The notes beneath the pieces were generated by a model. It was not told the DNA's origin. It searched no databases and saw only the letters and a program-made list of their open reading frames with translations. This document shows, piece after piece, positions 25,623 to 35,603 of a DNA stretch of 64,000 nucleotides. The first letter of the stretch is position 1. Each line of letters begins with the position of its first letter. Where the stretch lies: the NCBI GenBank assembly GCA_051878835.1, contig JBJEKW010000091.1:35351-99350 (forward strand). The letters run 5' to 3'. Both the position numbers and the translations under genes were made by a program. This DNA comes from Olsenella_K sp051878835 (GTDB lineage: Bacteria; Actinomycetota; Coriobacteriia; Coriobacteriales; Atopobiaceae).

Positions 25623-26840
25623 TTGCTGCCAGTAGAGGAACAACTGAAGGTAATCACTTCCGGCACCATGCAGATCGTGCCTATGGACGAGCTGAAGCAG
25701 AAGCTCCAGAAGGGCACCCCCCTTAACATAAAGATGGGTGTGGACCCCACCAGCCCTGACCTGCACCTGGGCCATGCCGTTCCCCTGCGCAAGATGCGCC
25801 AGTTCCAGGACCTGGGTCACCACGTCACCCTGATCATCGGCAATGGCACGGCGCTCATCGGCGACCCCTCCGGTCGTGACACCACCCGCCCGCCCCTGAC
25901 CGAGGAGCAGGTGGAGGCAAACGCCCAGACCTACGTGGCACAGGCCATGAAGATCCTGGACCCCGACAAGACCGAGATCGTGCACAACGGCGACTGGATC
26001 AAGTCCATGGACCTGGGAAAGATGCTGGGCCTCATGAGCAAGTTCAACGTGGCCCGCATCCTGGAGCGCGAGGACTTCCACAACCGCTACGTCAACGGCC
26101 AGTCCATCGCCCTGCACGAGTTCATCTATCCCGTGCTGCAGGCCTACGACTCCGTCGTCGTGAAGGCCGACCTCGAGATGGGCGGCAACGACCAGATCTT
26201 CAACCTGCTGGCCGGTCGTGACCTCATGCGCGACATGGGCATGGAGCCCCAGGTGGCGCTGACCATGCCGCTTCTGGTGGGCACCGACGGCGTAAAGAAG
26301 ATGTCGAAGAGCTACGGCAACTACATCGGCCTGACCGACTCGCCCTCCCAGATGTTCGGCAAGGTCATGAGCATTGCCGACGAGCAGGTGCCCACGTACT
26401 ACCGCCTGTGCTCCACGCTGCCCATCGACCAGATTGACGAGATCGACCGCGAGTTCGCCAACGGCACCGCCGATCCGTACAAGCTGAAGCGCGCCCTGGG
26501 CGTGAACCTGGTCGACCTGTACCACGGCGCCGGCGAGGGCCAGAAGGCAATGGAAGCCTTCGATGCCACGTTCAAGAAGAACGAGGCGCCCGCGGACACC
26601 CCCGAGTTCCCGCTGTCCACCGTCGAGGTGAACGACAAGGGCCAGGTGTACCTGGGCAAGCTGCTGGTGGACCTGGGCCTGGCACACTCCGCTGGCGAGG
26701 CTCGTCGCTTCGTCGACGGCGGTGGCGTGAAGATCGACGGCGAGCCCGTTCCCGCAAAGACCTACAACGTGGACCCCTCGCTGTTCAAGGCCGGCACCTA
26801 CGTCCAGCAGGGCAAGCGCCGCTGGGCCAAGCTGGTGTAG
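25623..26840 (+). CDS. tyrS: Tyrosyl-tRNA synthetase
   Basis: Cytoplasmic class I aminoacyl-tRNA synthetase (405 aa) charging tRNA-Tyr. The class I signatures are HLGH at 48-51 and KMSKS at 226-230; a C-terminal S4-like RNA-binding domain is at about 335-395 (LVDLGLAHSAGEARRFVDGG). I start at TTG 25623 because GGAGGG sits seven bases upstream and the resulting LPVEEQLKVI matches the usual family N-terminus; ATG 25602 and 25608 are alternatives. The HLGH form and the length fit the TyrZ-like subgroup rather than the E. coli HIGH form. It is divergent from the PBP gene and ends at a strong terminator. Confidence 0.95.
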   Translation: MLPVEEQLKVITSGTMQIVPMDELKQKLQKGTPLNIKMGVDPTSPDLHLGHAVPLRKMRQFQDLGHHVTLIIGNGTALIGDPSGRDTTRPPLTEEQVEANAQTYVAQAMKILDPDKTEIVHNGDWIKSMDLGKMLGLMSKFNVARILEREDFHNRYVNGQSIALHEFIYPVLQAYDSVVVKADLEMGGNDQIFNLLAGRDLMRDMGMEPQVALTMPLLVGTDGVKKMSKSYGNYIGLTDSPSQMFGKVMSIADEQVPTYYRLCSTLPIDQIDEIDREFANGTADPYKLKRALGVNLVDLYHGAGEGQKAMEAFDATFKKNEAPADTPEFPLSTVEVNDKGQVYLGKLLVDLGLAHSAGEARRFVDGGGVKIDGEPVPAKTYNVDPSLFKAGTYVQQGKRRWAKLV

Positions 26841-26899
26841 GGACCTTTCGCTGCGGCTGCGTTCCGCTACAATTGCCCTTCTTGCTTTACTGAACATTA

Positions 26900-26936
26900 G
26901 GCCCGCCCCGGAGAAGCTCCGAGGCGGGCCCTTTTT
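26900..26936 (+). terminator. Terminator after tyrS
   Basis: GGCCCGCC (26900-26907) pairs with 26923-26930, extended by an inner GGAG/CTCC stem, and TTTTT follows. Confidence 0.88.
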
Positions 26937-26958
26937 CTGGCCTAGCCTATGCGAGGCG

Positions 26959-29589
26959 TTACATGTTCAGGGCGTAGAACTCGATGCCCTCCTGGTTCCA
27001 GCCCAGCTGGCCCAGATGGTTGTACTCGTCCTGGTCTGCCGTGTAGAGGTGGGTGCCCTGCGTCAGCCACTCGTTGAACAGCCTGTAGATGGGACGCTTC
27101 GAGCTGACGCCCACCGAGTCGTCAACCGAGCAGAAGGCGGTGCCCTCCTTGCGCCAGCCGATCTTCTCGAGGCTGTCGTACTCGTCTTTGTTCGAGGTGT
27201 AGAAGTGGTCGCCGGACCAGGGGTTGTACATGCGGTATACCGGGGTGTCCGACTTCGAGGGGGACACCCAGGCCACGTTCTCGCCGCTCCAGCCGATCTT
27301 TACCAAGCCATCGTACTCGTCCTTGTTGGTGGTAAAGAGGTGCTCGCCGGACCAGCGGTTGTACAGACGCCACACCTGAACTGTCGCGTCCTGGCCATCC
27401 ACCCACTGCTTGTACTGGACGCTAGAGCCGTTCAGCACGGCGTCGTCGGAGACTGCGGGCAGCTGGACATACAGCTTTGCGCCTGCCATCACGCTGAGGG
27501 TGGGGAGGTCCTCCTTGCGCGTGACGCCGTTGTTGGGATAGATGTACGAGTACTCCTCGACGCGCGTAGCGGCGTCAAACGCGGCGTCGGATGTGACGAC
27601 CAGACGGTAATCAGTGCCCAGGGGCACGTAGATTACCTGGTTGGTGCCATCGGTCTGGGCGTGGATCCAGTCGTTCGAGCGCGAGACCACGGCTCCGCTC
27701 TTAAATGTTGCCTCAGTAGCACCGCTCTGCTGGTTCACGACCGCCACGGTGGTGGAGGCGGGTAGTGTGACCATGCGGTAGCCAGCGGACTGGGAGCTGG
27801 TCGGGGCAGTGGTCGGCTGCGAGTTCGTCTCGGCCATACGCACGAACGAAAGCGCAACCTCATCCATGTGCGGCAGCATCAGCTTGCTGTTGTACTTCTG
27901 CAGCGTGCCGGTGTACCAGCCGCCGCTCGTCAGGACGTCGTGCGCGGCCACGCCGGTCAGGGCGTCAACGACAATCTTTGCCTGGGCCTTGAACTTCAGC
28001 TTCGCTGCCTCGGTGTTGTCAATCATTCCTGCCTTAGCGTACGCATCGGTCAGGATGTCGGGGAACTTCTTCAGCAGCACTAGCGGCAGGCCCTGGTAGT
28101 TGGCCTTCTGCTGTGCCACATAGTTGGAAACCACACCCCTCTGGGAGGAAGAAGCACCAACATACAGTGCGCTCACCTGGGCAAATGCCACCTGCTCGCC
28201 GGTGGAGTAGACGTTTCTGGGCAGAGGCGTCTCGACTACCAGGTTTGCCAGGCCCGTCGTGAACCCGGCCTGGTTGGTGAACGGAGCTGCAACTGTGGCG
28301 CTGAGGGAGTTCGTGCTGACGCTGTTGGAATCCTCCTGAGCCGTAGCCGACTCGGACTGGGCCGTAGCGTCACTGCTGGCGGCATCCGCGTCGTCAGTGG
28401 AGGTGGCGCCCTGTGCCGCGCCCTCCGTCACGACCTCCATCAGGATCTGAGGCATGGAGGCAACCCCATCTGCGTCGCCCGACAGGCCCAACAGGCCCGT
28501 TGCGTCGCCGCCGTCAACAGAATCCAACGAAAGCGCGTTGGACGTTGCGGAGCTCAGCTGTGTCGGCGTCAGCGTGCTGACGTTGTAGACAACGTCGGAG
28601 TTCAGCACCTTCAGCTCGGCGTTGATGGCGTCCTCCGTTGTCTGGTAGCCGCCCTCGACGTCGTTCGGCGCCGCGTGGAACAGGTGGTCCTGACCATAGC
28701 GCGTGAAGCCCCATTCGCTCATGGCTACCTTTGGCACCAGGTCGGCGGTGTTTACGAAGTTGTGGATGTTGTTGTACTTCGCAGCGTGGGCGTCGGCGTC
28801 CGTGGTTCCCTGGGGCGTGGCGAAGCAGTAGGCAAACAGGTTGTCACCCGAGTAGGTGCCCTCCTGGTCGTAGCGTGCCGCTGTCAGGTTCGCGACTGCA
28901 GAGGTGCGGCTGTAGCCTACGATCCACAGCTTCACACGTTCGCCCGACTGGAAGCGCTGCAGGTACTCGTCGATGCGCTCCTTGAACAGGTCGGCCGTCT
29001 GTGCAAAGCCCGTGTGGTCGCCCGATGCGCCGACCAGCATGTTCTGGTACCACTCGAGGTTGTACATGAGGCCGCGACCACCGGCAAAGACCAGCTTGTA
29101 GGGACCCTTGTCGTCAGTCATGTCGCGCGTGGCTATGAACGTGCCGATGGTTCCCTCCTCCGCGCTGGGGGAGGTCAGGTCGTGCTCGTCGAAGTCCTTG
29201 AATCCCAGTTCGATCGCAAGGGCTTTGATGTTCACGTCGCCGTCGGTGTACTGGTTGTTGTCCCAGGACATAGCACGCGGGCCCAGCGCCATCTCCATGC
29301 ACAGGGACATGTCAGCCAGGGGTAGCGAGTACTCAGAGGAAGACCCGTTGAAGTACGTGTCGCTCCAGTGGTAGGCCATGGGGATGTTCTTCGAATCCGA
29401 GAGGGAGTCGGAGCACTTGTAGAAGACGCCGTCTATGGCGGTGGGGTCATCTTCTGCCATTGCCGTGTTTGGCAGCAGCAGGACCGTCAGCATGGACAGA
29501 ACAACAGCCACTGCCAACAACATCACCCCAATACGACCTTCTTGGCGCACCTTTGTGCCAGAGCTTCTGGCATGCAAGCATTTCTCCAT
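26959..29589 (-). CDS. Secreted lipase-like protein with C-terminal DUF5648 repeats
   Basis: An 876-aa exported protein. The start at 29589 (MEKCLHARSS) follows AAGGAGGA; a signal peptide ends near residue 55 (AMA-EDD). Residues about 85-330 resemble a class 3 lipase/Mbeg1-type alpha/beta hydrolase: a GPYKLVFAGGRG strand, the nucleophile elbow IVGYSRTSAVANL with Ser227, and FVNTADLVPKV before a possible catalytic His. The elbow reads GYSRT rather than GxSxG, so activity is uncertain. A Ser/Ala/Asp-rich spacer (about 425-470) and a beta-rich part follow, then three DUF5648 repeats from about 738 to the end. Probably a surface or secreted hydrolase or binding protein. Confidence 0.78.
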   Translation of the reverse strand: MEKCLHARSSGTKVRQEGRIGVMLLAVAVVLSMLTVLLLPNTAMAEDDPTAIDGVFYKCSDSLSDSKNIPMAYHWSDTYFNGSSSEYSLPLADMSLCMEMALGPRAMSWDNNQYTDGDVNIKALAIELGFKDFDEHDLTSPSAEEGTIGTFIATRDMTDDKGPYKLVFAGGRGLMYNLEWYQNMLVGASGDHTGFAQTADLFKERIDEYLQRFQSGERVKLWIVGYSRTSAVANLTAARYDQEGTYSGDNLFAYCFATPQGTTDADAHAAKYNNIHNFVNTADLVPKVAMSEWGFTRYGQDHLFHAAPNDVEGGYQTTEDAINAELKVLNSDVVYNVSTLTPTQLSSATSNALSLDSVDGGDATGLLGLSGDADGVASMPQILMEVVTEGAAQGATSTDDADAASSDATAQSESATAQEDSNSVSTNSLSATVAAPFTNQAGFTTGLANLVVETPLPRNVYSTGEQVAFAQVSALYVGASSSQRGVVSNYVAQQKANYQGLPLVLLKKFPDILTDAYAKAGMIDNTEAAKLKFKAQAKIVVDALTGVAAHDVLTSGGWYTGTLQKYNSKLMLPHMDEVALSFVRMAETNSQPTTAPTSSQSAGYRMVTLPASTTVAVVNQQSGATEATFKSGAVVSRSNDWIHAQTDGTNQVIYVPLGTDYRLVVTSDAAFDAATRVEEYSYIYPNNGVTRKEDLPTLSVMAGAKLYVQLPAVSDDAVLNGSSVQYKQWVDGQDATVQVWRLYNRWSGEHLFTTNKDEYDGLVKIGWSGENVAWVSPSKSDTPVYRMYNPWSGDHFYTSNKDEYDSLEKIGWRKEGTAFCSVDDSVGVSSKRPIYRLFNEWLTQGTHLYTADQDEYNHLGQLGWNQEGIEFYALNM

Positions 29590-30058
29590 CTGCGTCTCCT
29601 CCTTCTGTTGAGTGTCTGCCAGAGGAGTATCGAATGAGCGGCTGTGCGCGACGAAGCTGGGCGATGTTGATGTCGGCGACGACCCTACGTGCACTCCCTG
29701 GCAGCTACTTCCAACAGAAAAGAATTACCTTTTTAAAGCCTGGCTTGAATTTGGATTTGCGGGTGGCTATCACCGAGCGGGGAGCGGACATGCGTTAGTG
29801 TGCTCGGACGGCTTATGCGTGAGAATCGCATCTGGTGTGGGCGTGAGCAGCAATGATAGATAAGTAGTCGATAAAGCTTACTGGCGTCAAACGCATGCGG
29901 CAGGCGCAACTGCATGATTGAAAATGTTCGAGTTTGAACAGATAGATTTCCGAATGCCTATTTGCTTTTAAGAGAAGGGCAGAATCGCTGTAGAGTAGTG
30001 CGATGCGAACAAAGCAATCTAACACTGGCCGTGCTAACTCCTATTAAAGGATTGTCTG
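29590..30058 (+). other. Divergent intergenic region, no gene seen
   Basis: 469 bases between the lipase-like gene (minus) and the acyltransferase pseudogene (plus). GC falls sharply from about 29700 on, and TTTTTAAAG-type AT-rich tracts may hold promoters. No coding frame or known RNA was recognised. Confidence 0.5.
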
Positions 30059-31073
30059 ATGCCCAAGAAGCGAATCTACGCGTATGACTTCATTCGTGCA
30101 GTCGCCATCATCATGGTCGTGGCAGTACATTGCATCCCGAACAGCGGGGATGGCTCGAGATATTCTGCGCTTTTCCAGGCGCTGCTCTTCCCCTGTAATA
30201 TTTTGTTCTTCCTAATGAGTGGGCTCTTTAATATCAAAGAGTCATCGCTGGCGAATCTGCTTCGCTACTTTATGAAAAAGGCTCGCAACATCTTGTTGCC
30301 AGCGTGCGTTTACATGCTGCTCAACACAATTTATGACGCCATAAGACAGCCGGGCCCTTTCAATCCTCAGGGGTATTAGGCGCCTTTGCTGTGAATGCGT
30401 TCTCCCTCTATACAAATACTATCTTCTGGTTTGTGATGGCTATTTTCGGGATGATTTTGGTTGCTCCGTTCTTTGCCAAGTCATTCCAGAACATGGATCA
30501 GCGAACAGCGAAGAGCCTCCTCTTCCTGCTCTTTATTTTCTCTGGCCTGAATTTGGTTGGTGTATGTGCCGGGACTGGATTTGGATGGCCTTGGCCGCTT
30601 GCTACTTTCTTTACTTTGTTCCTTCTGGGGCCAGCGATCAACCGTATGCATGTAAAGTCGGGAGTGGCGTTGTCTGCATTCGCTGCATGCACGATTGTCT
30701 CGACAGTTTTGCTGCTTAATGGGGTTCAACACCATCCCGCGAACGACAACACGCCCTTCTACTTTATTGCAGGGATTTCCCTATACCTCCTGCTGAAAAA
30801 TGCGGCCGAGGGGATGCAGGGACACAGCAAAGCAGTCTCAATACTGGCAAAGTATGCCTTTAGCATTTATATGTGTCATCTTACGGTGATGTCGTACGTA
30901 ATCGCGTTCATTCCCCCTATGGCAAAGCCAGTTACGCACATAATTGCCTTGGTAACTACGCTCCTTCTACGCTCGGAGTGTCAGTTGTAGTTGACCGCCT
31001 ATTGGTTCGCCCTTTGCAACATCTGCTGGATAAAGTATCGATTGGCAAATCTGCTGAAGGTAATTGCCTGTAA
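30059..31073 (+). pseudogene. Acyltransferase 3 family gene with two frameshifts
   Basis: The first frame (30059-30379) begins MPKKRIYAYDFIRAVAIIMVVAVHCIPN, a typical acyltransferase 3 start with the His motif, and stops at 30377. The next frame (readable from about 30370) continues the same membrane protein: NAFSLYTNTIFWFVMAIFG..., and stops at 30988. A third frame from about 30965 supplies the end (GVSVVVDRLLVRPLQHLLDK...) to 31073. Joined, these give about 335 residues, the normal family length. The changes are single-base shifts near 30370 (in a GGGG run) and 30965. Either the gene is decaying or the sequence has two indel errors. Confidence 0.8.
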
Positions 31074-31218
31074 CCAGGGGTGTATATATTCTTCAGATAG
31101 CATTTTGAACCGTTTGGAAACTCAAAGTTTCAGTGCAGAGTCTTGATATAATAAATAGCTATGCGTTTGAGCTGTCTCGCGACGGAGTTCCAGTAATTGC
31201 CTTGATAAGGAAATGGAC

Positions 31219-33261
31219 ATGTATCTAGCATTTCTGGTGGCGGTAGTACTTTTGTTCTTGCCAGGTTGCGCTGTTATTCGTGCGATTGATGTTTGCAGTC
31301 AGATTCCGCTCGCTATCGTTATGGCTCCTGCAGTAAGCGCAGCATACTACGGAATCCTTGGGGTGTTATATAGCCGCATTGGGGTTACGGCATCCCCGAT
31401 ATCGATGCTTGCTCCAGCTATTGTCATTTTGGTTGTCGACGTGTTCTTGTCACACAAGAATAACGAAAAGGTTCTTCCTATATCCCGCCAAGCCCTTGGC
31501 TTCGTCGCACTGTATGCAGCAGTGGGCACCTGCATTGGTTGGTATGTATTTGTTAGGTCTTTGCCCGGTTTTGACTCCATGGTTGAGCAGTACGACGTCG
31601 TATTCCACGCCAATCTAATTCGCCACTTTATTGACACGGGGAATTTCTCCTGCCTTGGAATTGATGTCAGCGTGCTAGGAGCTGGCTTTTATGGTGGTAA
31701 CAGTTCTGGCTTTTACCCAGCAGCTTGGCATGAGCTGGTGGCGCTGGTCACAATGACCAGAGGAGTATCTCTGACTGAGTCCATGAATGCCGTCAACTGG
31801 GCAATTTGTGGTGTGGCGTTTCCTGTGGGGATGCTCGGCCTGTTCATGTTCATTTTCAAGAAGGACAGGCAGAGCATTCTACTAGGATCTGTGGTGCCGG
31901 TTGCATTTACGACATTCCCCTGGAGGGATCTACTCTGGGGACCCATTTTTTCTAATACTGCTGCTTTTTGCTGCGCACCTGCGGTTGCAGTCGCTTTGAT
32001 CATCGCCATTACACCCTCAGAATATGCAAAACATATCTCTAAGCTGATTGCATGTGGAGTTCTAGGAGTAATTGGCCTGGGTGTGCTCCAGCCTAACGCT
32101 GTCTTCGCAATTGGTGTGTTCGCTGCGTCCTACGTTGTACACGTGCTGATAACCTCCGATTCGAAGCCCCTACATACAGAAAAGGAAAAGGGCCTGAGAA
32201 AGGTCCGGTGTAATCGAATAGTCTCGGTGATTGTGTTCCTTTTGATTTGTATGCTGATTTGGGCGCTGCTCTATGTGAGCCCGCTTATGCGTAATGTGGT
32301 CAATTATTCGTGGCCCTCATATTCGACATTGACCCAGGCGTTTATCAATGTGCTGACTCAGTCATATATGATGGGAAACGGTTATGTTACTTACCCACAG
32401 CTGTTGCTTGCCACAGTGATCTTGCTAGGCTTGGTGGCGGTGTTTTTCAGGAGAGACTTGCGCTGGCTGATTTTGCCTAACGCGTTCTTTGTTGCGTCTT
32501 TCATTATGAATGTGTCATCCGACGGTTTTATTAAGCATTTTCTGACGGGGTTTTGGTACACCGATCCGAATAGAATTGCGGCAATATGTGCAATTACAGT
32601 CATGCCATTTGCGGCAATAGGCCTGTCTTTGCTGACTACATGGATGCGTATGCTCGTTATCAAGTACTCCGACTTTTCGAAAACGGCTTGTCGTTTGCTG
32701 CCGGGTTTTGCCGTGACGCTAATTTTCTTGTTGGCGAACTTCTACCCGAGTTATGTTAATCCGACAGATGGCCGTTCTGTAACAACAGCATTTGCCGCAA
32801 TAAGGGGGAGCTTTTCGGCTGCATACGCAAAGAGCGCCGCATATTCGCAGGCTGAGGAAGATTTCGTCAAGAAGGCGATGGAGATTGTTCCAGACGGTGA
32901 TCTTGTCATTAATTACCCAGGTGACGGAAGCGTTGCCGCTTACGGCTTTGATGGTCTAAATGTCGTGTACAACCAAATAGAAAATGGCAACGCTGCAGCG
33001 CAGTCGTGCGATTCTGTTGAGAGTCAGCTAATCAGAACCTCCTTATATCAAATAGCGACTAATAATGATGTGCGAAAAGTAGTAGATGAAATAGGCGCCC
33101 GATACGTAATATTGCTATCGAATGATGATGGAGGCACATCAATTAACGGGACGTTTGTTCCCGACGACTGGGGCGGTGTTTCACGCATCGATGATGATAC
33201 GCCAGGATTTCAAGTCATCATGTCACAAGGGAACATGCGCCTCTACGAGATTGAGGGATAG
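31219..33261 (+). CDS. DUF6541-like polytopic membrane protein
   Basis: A large membrane protein (680 aa) with about twelve hydrophobic segments in the first 500 residues and an extracytoplasmic soluble C-terminal part (about 510-680). The segment GFWYTDPNRIAAICAI near residue 450 and the overall layout fit DUF6541, an actinobacterial family found in glycan loci and probably related to GT-C glycosyltransferases. I prefer ATG 31219, seven bases after AAGGA; ATG 31213 is also possible. Codon use is much more AT-rich than in neighbouring housekeeping genes. It follows the acyltransferase pseudogene and precedes a GT2 gene. Function is not established. Confidence 0.65.
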   Translation: MYLAFLVAVVLLFLPGCAVIRAIDVCSQIPLAIVMAPAVSAAYYGILGVLYSRIGVTASPISMLAPAIVILVVDVFLSHKNNEKVLPISRQALGFVALYAAVGTCIGWYVFVRSLPGFDSMVEQYDVVFHANLIRHFIDTGNFSCLGIDVSVLGAGFYGGNSSGFYPAAWHELVALVTMTRGVSLTESMNAVNWAICGVAFPVGMLGLFMFIFKKDRQSILLGSVVPVAFTTFPWRDLLWGPIFSNTAAFCCAPAVAVALIIAITPSEYAKHISKLIACGVLGVIGLGVLQPNAVFAIGVFAASYVVHVLITSDSKPLHTEKEKGLRKVRCNRIVSVIVFLLICMLIWALLYVSPLMRNVVNYSWPSYSTLTQAFINVLTQSYMMGNGYVTYPQLLLATVILLGLVAVFFRRDLRWLILPNAFFVASFIMNVSSDGFIKHFLTGFWYTDPNRIAAICAITVMPFAAIGLSLLTTWMRMLVIKYSDFSKTACRLLPGFAVTLIFLLANFYPSYVNPTDGRSVTTAFAAIRGSFSAAYAKSAAYSQAEEDFVKKAMEIVPDGDLVINYPGDGSVAAYGFDGLNVVYNQIENGNAAAQSCDSVESQLIRTSLYQIATNNDVRKVVDEIGARYVILLSNDDGGTSINGTFVPDDWGGVSRIDDDTPGFQVIMSQGNMRLYEIEG

Positions 33262-33408
33262 AGGAGCCGCACCTCTTTAAGGAAACGAATAGCGATTTCG
33301 TGCCTTTGGCTCCGCGAGGTTGTATTGCTAGAGCGTATCAGCCTAGTATCAAATGGTTTGATTGTTTCTAGCCTAATCGAAAGCAGACCCTTTGAGGGGA
33401 GTCCAAAC

Positions 33409-34089
33409 GTGAAGGTCCTCGCCATAATCCCCGCCTACAACGAGGAGGATTGCCTGGCAGACACGGTCGCAGAGCTCACCCAGACCTGTCCCGACGTGGA
33501 CTATCTGGTGATAAACGATGGCTCGAAGGACCGTACCCCGCAGATTTGCGACGAGCTGCATTTGAACCACGTGGACATGCCGGTGAACTGCGGGCTGACG
33601 TCTGGCGTGAAGACCGGCATGAAGTACGCCCTTCGCCACGGCTACGATGCGGCGGTGCAGTTCGACGCCGACGGTCAGCACGTGCCCAAGTACATCCCCC
33701 AGATGGCCAAGGCCATGCAGGAGCAGGATGCCGACATAGTCATAGCCTCGCGCAACCTGGCAGGTGGCGGCGCTGTTGGCGCACGTGGCACCGGCGCAAA
33801 GCTGATCACGGCGCTCATAAAGGCGGCCACGAAACAGACCATCACAGACCCCACCTCGGGCATGCGCATGTACAATCGCGCCATGATTCAGAAGTATGCG
33901 CGCGAGTTCGACATCTCGCCCGAGCCCGACACCATCTCGCTGCTCATTCGCAAGGGCGCAAAGGTCATCGAGGTTCCCGCGCAGATGCGCGAGCGTCAGG
34001 GCGGTACCAGTTACCTGCACAGCTTCAGCGCCATCTCCTACATGGCACGTACCTGCCTGTCGCTGCTTCTGTTCCAATGGTTTAGATAG
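33409..34089 (+). CDS. GT2 polyprenol-phosphate sugar transferase (DPM-like)
   Basis: A 226-aa cytoplasmic GT-A glycosyltransferase. It begins VKVLAIIPAYNEEDCL, has INDGSKD near residue 40 and QFDADGQHV near residue 85, the metal site typical of dolichyl-phosphate mannosyltransferase-like enzymes that charge polyprenyl phosphate with one sugar. I chose GTG 33409 because GAGGGGAG lies eight bases upstream; the frame extends to 33325 without a ribosome site. The next gene starts 11 bases after its stop and encodes DUF2304, a frequent partner of this subfamily and a possible membrane tether. Sugar specificity is unknown. Confidence 0.88.
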   Translation: MKVLAIIPAYNEEDCLADTVAELTQTCPDVDYLVINDGSKDRTPQICDELHLNHVDMPVNCGLTSGVKTGMKYALRHGYDAAVQFDADGQHVPKYIPQMAKAMQEQDADIVIASRNLAGGGAVGARGTGAKLITALIKAATKQTITDPTSGMRMYNRAMIQKYAREFDISPEPDTISLLIRKGAKVIEVPAQMRERQGGTSYLHSFSAISYMARTCLSLLLFQWFR

Positions 34090-34099
34090 GGGATAACGG

Positions 34100-34453
34100 A
34101 TGTCTCCCGTACTTCGTATAGTTCTTATCATCGGCGCATTTCTCGCGCTGTGGATCGTGATCAAGCGCGTGCGCAAGAGCAAGATTCGTGTGGCAGACTC
34201 GGTCTACTGGGTGCTGTGCGCCGTGCTCATGCTGCTGTTTGCCATCTTCCCGGGCATTGCGTTCTTCTTCTCCGGGCTGCTGGGGTTCCTCTCGCCCAGC
34301 AACTTCGTGTTCTGCATCATCATCATGCTGATGCTGGTAAAGCTGTTCAACCTGTCGTGCGACGTGTCGCGTCTGACCGACAAGGTGGAGCAGCTGGCTC
34401 AGGAGCTGGCCCTGCACCAGAAGGACGACCAGGACTGGAAGGACCAGCACTAA
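34100..34453 (+). CDS. DUF2304 membrane protein
   Basis: A 117-aa protein with three hydrophobic segments (about 4-22, 35-52 and 65-82) and a charged C-terminal helix (RLTDKVEQLAQELALHQKD) that is probably coiled coil. It fits DUF2304 in length and layout. The 10-base spacing from the preceding DPM-like gene suggests a two-gene unit, in which this protein may hold the transferase at the membrane. That role is inferred. Confidence 0.82.
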   Translation: MSPVLRIVLIIGAFLALWIVIKRVRKSKIRVADSVYWVLCAVLMLLFAIFPGIAFFFSGLLGFLSPSNFVFCIIIMLMLVKLFNLSCDVSRLTDKVEQLAQELALHQKDDQDWKDQH

Positions 34454-34525
34454 ACTAGCTCGAATTCGTTCCTGGCGCCTGCCCCGGCGGGGCAGCGCGT
34501 ATGACTAACATCGAAGGGGTGCCCC

Positions 34526-35581
34526 ATGCAGACGTCTGCTGACCAGAAGAAGCTCAGCATCATTGTTCCGTGCTACAAGGTCGAGAAGTACCTTCCCAAG
34601 TGCCTGGCCTCCCTTATGGGCCAGACCTTGGACAGCTACGAGGTCATCTGCATCAACGACGGCTCTCCTGACCACTGCATCGACATCCTGCACGATTGGC
34701 AGGCAAAGTACCCCGACAAGCTCGTGATCATCGACAAGAAGAACGAGGGCGTCTGGCGTGGCCGTTGGGACGGCATCGCGAAGGCTCGCGGCGAGTACAT
34801 CGGCTTTCTGGACAGCGACGACTACTGCGAGCCTGACTTCGCCGAGCTGCTGTATAACGCGGCGAAGAAGGAAGATGCCGACATCGCCGTGTGCGGCTTC
34901 TCTCGCATAGACCTGGAGACCGGCAAGGCCCTCTCGCACGAGATGTGCGTGCCTCGCCCCGACTTTGTCATTGACCAGGATCCCGGCAGGCTGGTCGAGC
35001 TGAACGGCGCCCCCTGGAACAAGGTGTTCCGCGCTTCGGTGCTGAAGAACATGCGCGACCTGCCCACGCCCCCTCCCGTGCTGGATGACCTGATGTTCCA
35101 CTGGCTGGCGTACCTGGACATGCACGGCAAGGTGACGTTCGTGCCGAAGTCCTTGGTGAACTACATGGTTCGCGCGGGCTCCATCATCAACTCCGTGCGC
35201 ATGGACCAGGTGCAGAAGACCTATGCAGCGTTCAAGCAGGTCAAAGCCTACTACACCGAGGCGGGTGCGTCGAAGGAGCTGCAGGAGGCGCTGGATGCCG
35301 CTGCCTTCCTGCACCTGGGCATCTCGCTGAACTACCGTCTGGCGTCCGATCCCAAGTGCGACCTGAAGGCAGCCATCGCCAACTGCACGAAGTTCCTGAA
35401 CCAGAACTTCCCGACATGGCATGACTCTCCATACATCAAGGGGTCTTACGCCCGTACCCGCGGCGGTGCATTCAAGCGTCTGCTCACCGTGTCCAGGCTG
35501 TACAAGCTGGGTCTGCTTCCCGCGTTCCTGCACGTGTACAGCTTCGTGATCAACACGTTCGACGTGGACATCAAGTGGTAG
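34526..35581 (+). CDS. Family 2 glycosyltransferase
   Basis: A 351-aa GT-A glycosyltransferase. It starts with KLSIIVPCYKVEKYLPKCL, has ICINDGSPD near residue 45 and the metal motif FLDSDDYCEPD near residue 95; the following half contains the EDLM-like DDLMFHW segment near residue 193, likely the acceptor or base region. GAAGGGG precedes the ATG. The gene lies 72 bases downstream of DUF2304, after a GC-rich spacer, and before a flippase relic. Length and motifs are those of CPS/EPS-type transferases. Donor and acceptor are unknown. Confidence 0.88.
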   Translation: MQTSADQKKLSIIVPCYKVEKYLPKCLASLMGQTLDSYEVICINDGSPDHCIDILHDWQAKYPDKLVIIDKKNEGVWRGRWDGIAKARGEYIGFLDSDDYCEPDFAELLYNAAKKEDADIAVCGFSRIDLETGKALSHEMCVPRPDFVIDQDPGRLVELNGAPWNKVFRASVLKNMRDLPTPPPVLDDLMFHWLAYLDMHGKVTFVPKSLVNYMVRAGSIINSVRMDQVQKTYAAFKQVKAYYTEAGASKELQEALDAAAFLHLGISLNYRLASDPKCDLKAAIANCTKFLNQNFPTWHDSPYIKGSYARTRGGAFKRLLTVSRLYKLGLLPAFLHVYSFVINTFDVDIKW

Positions 35582-35603
35582 AGACAAAGACAACAGATAG
35601 CAT

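Noticed and set aside
9597..29695. A 16-base match, CGACCCTACGTGCACT, near 9598 and near 29680
   Set aside because: One shared 16-mer in 64 kb is about what chance gives, and the two sites have no common relation to a gene start.
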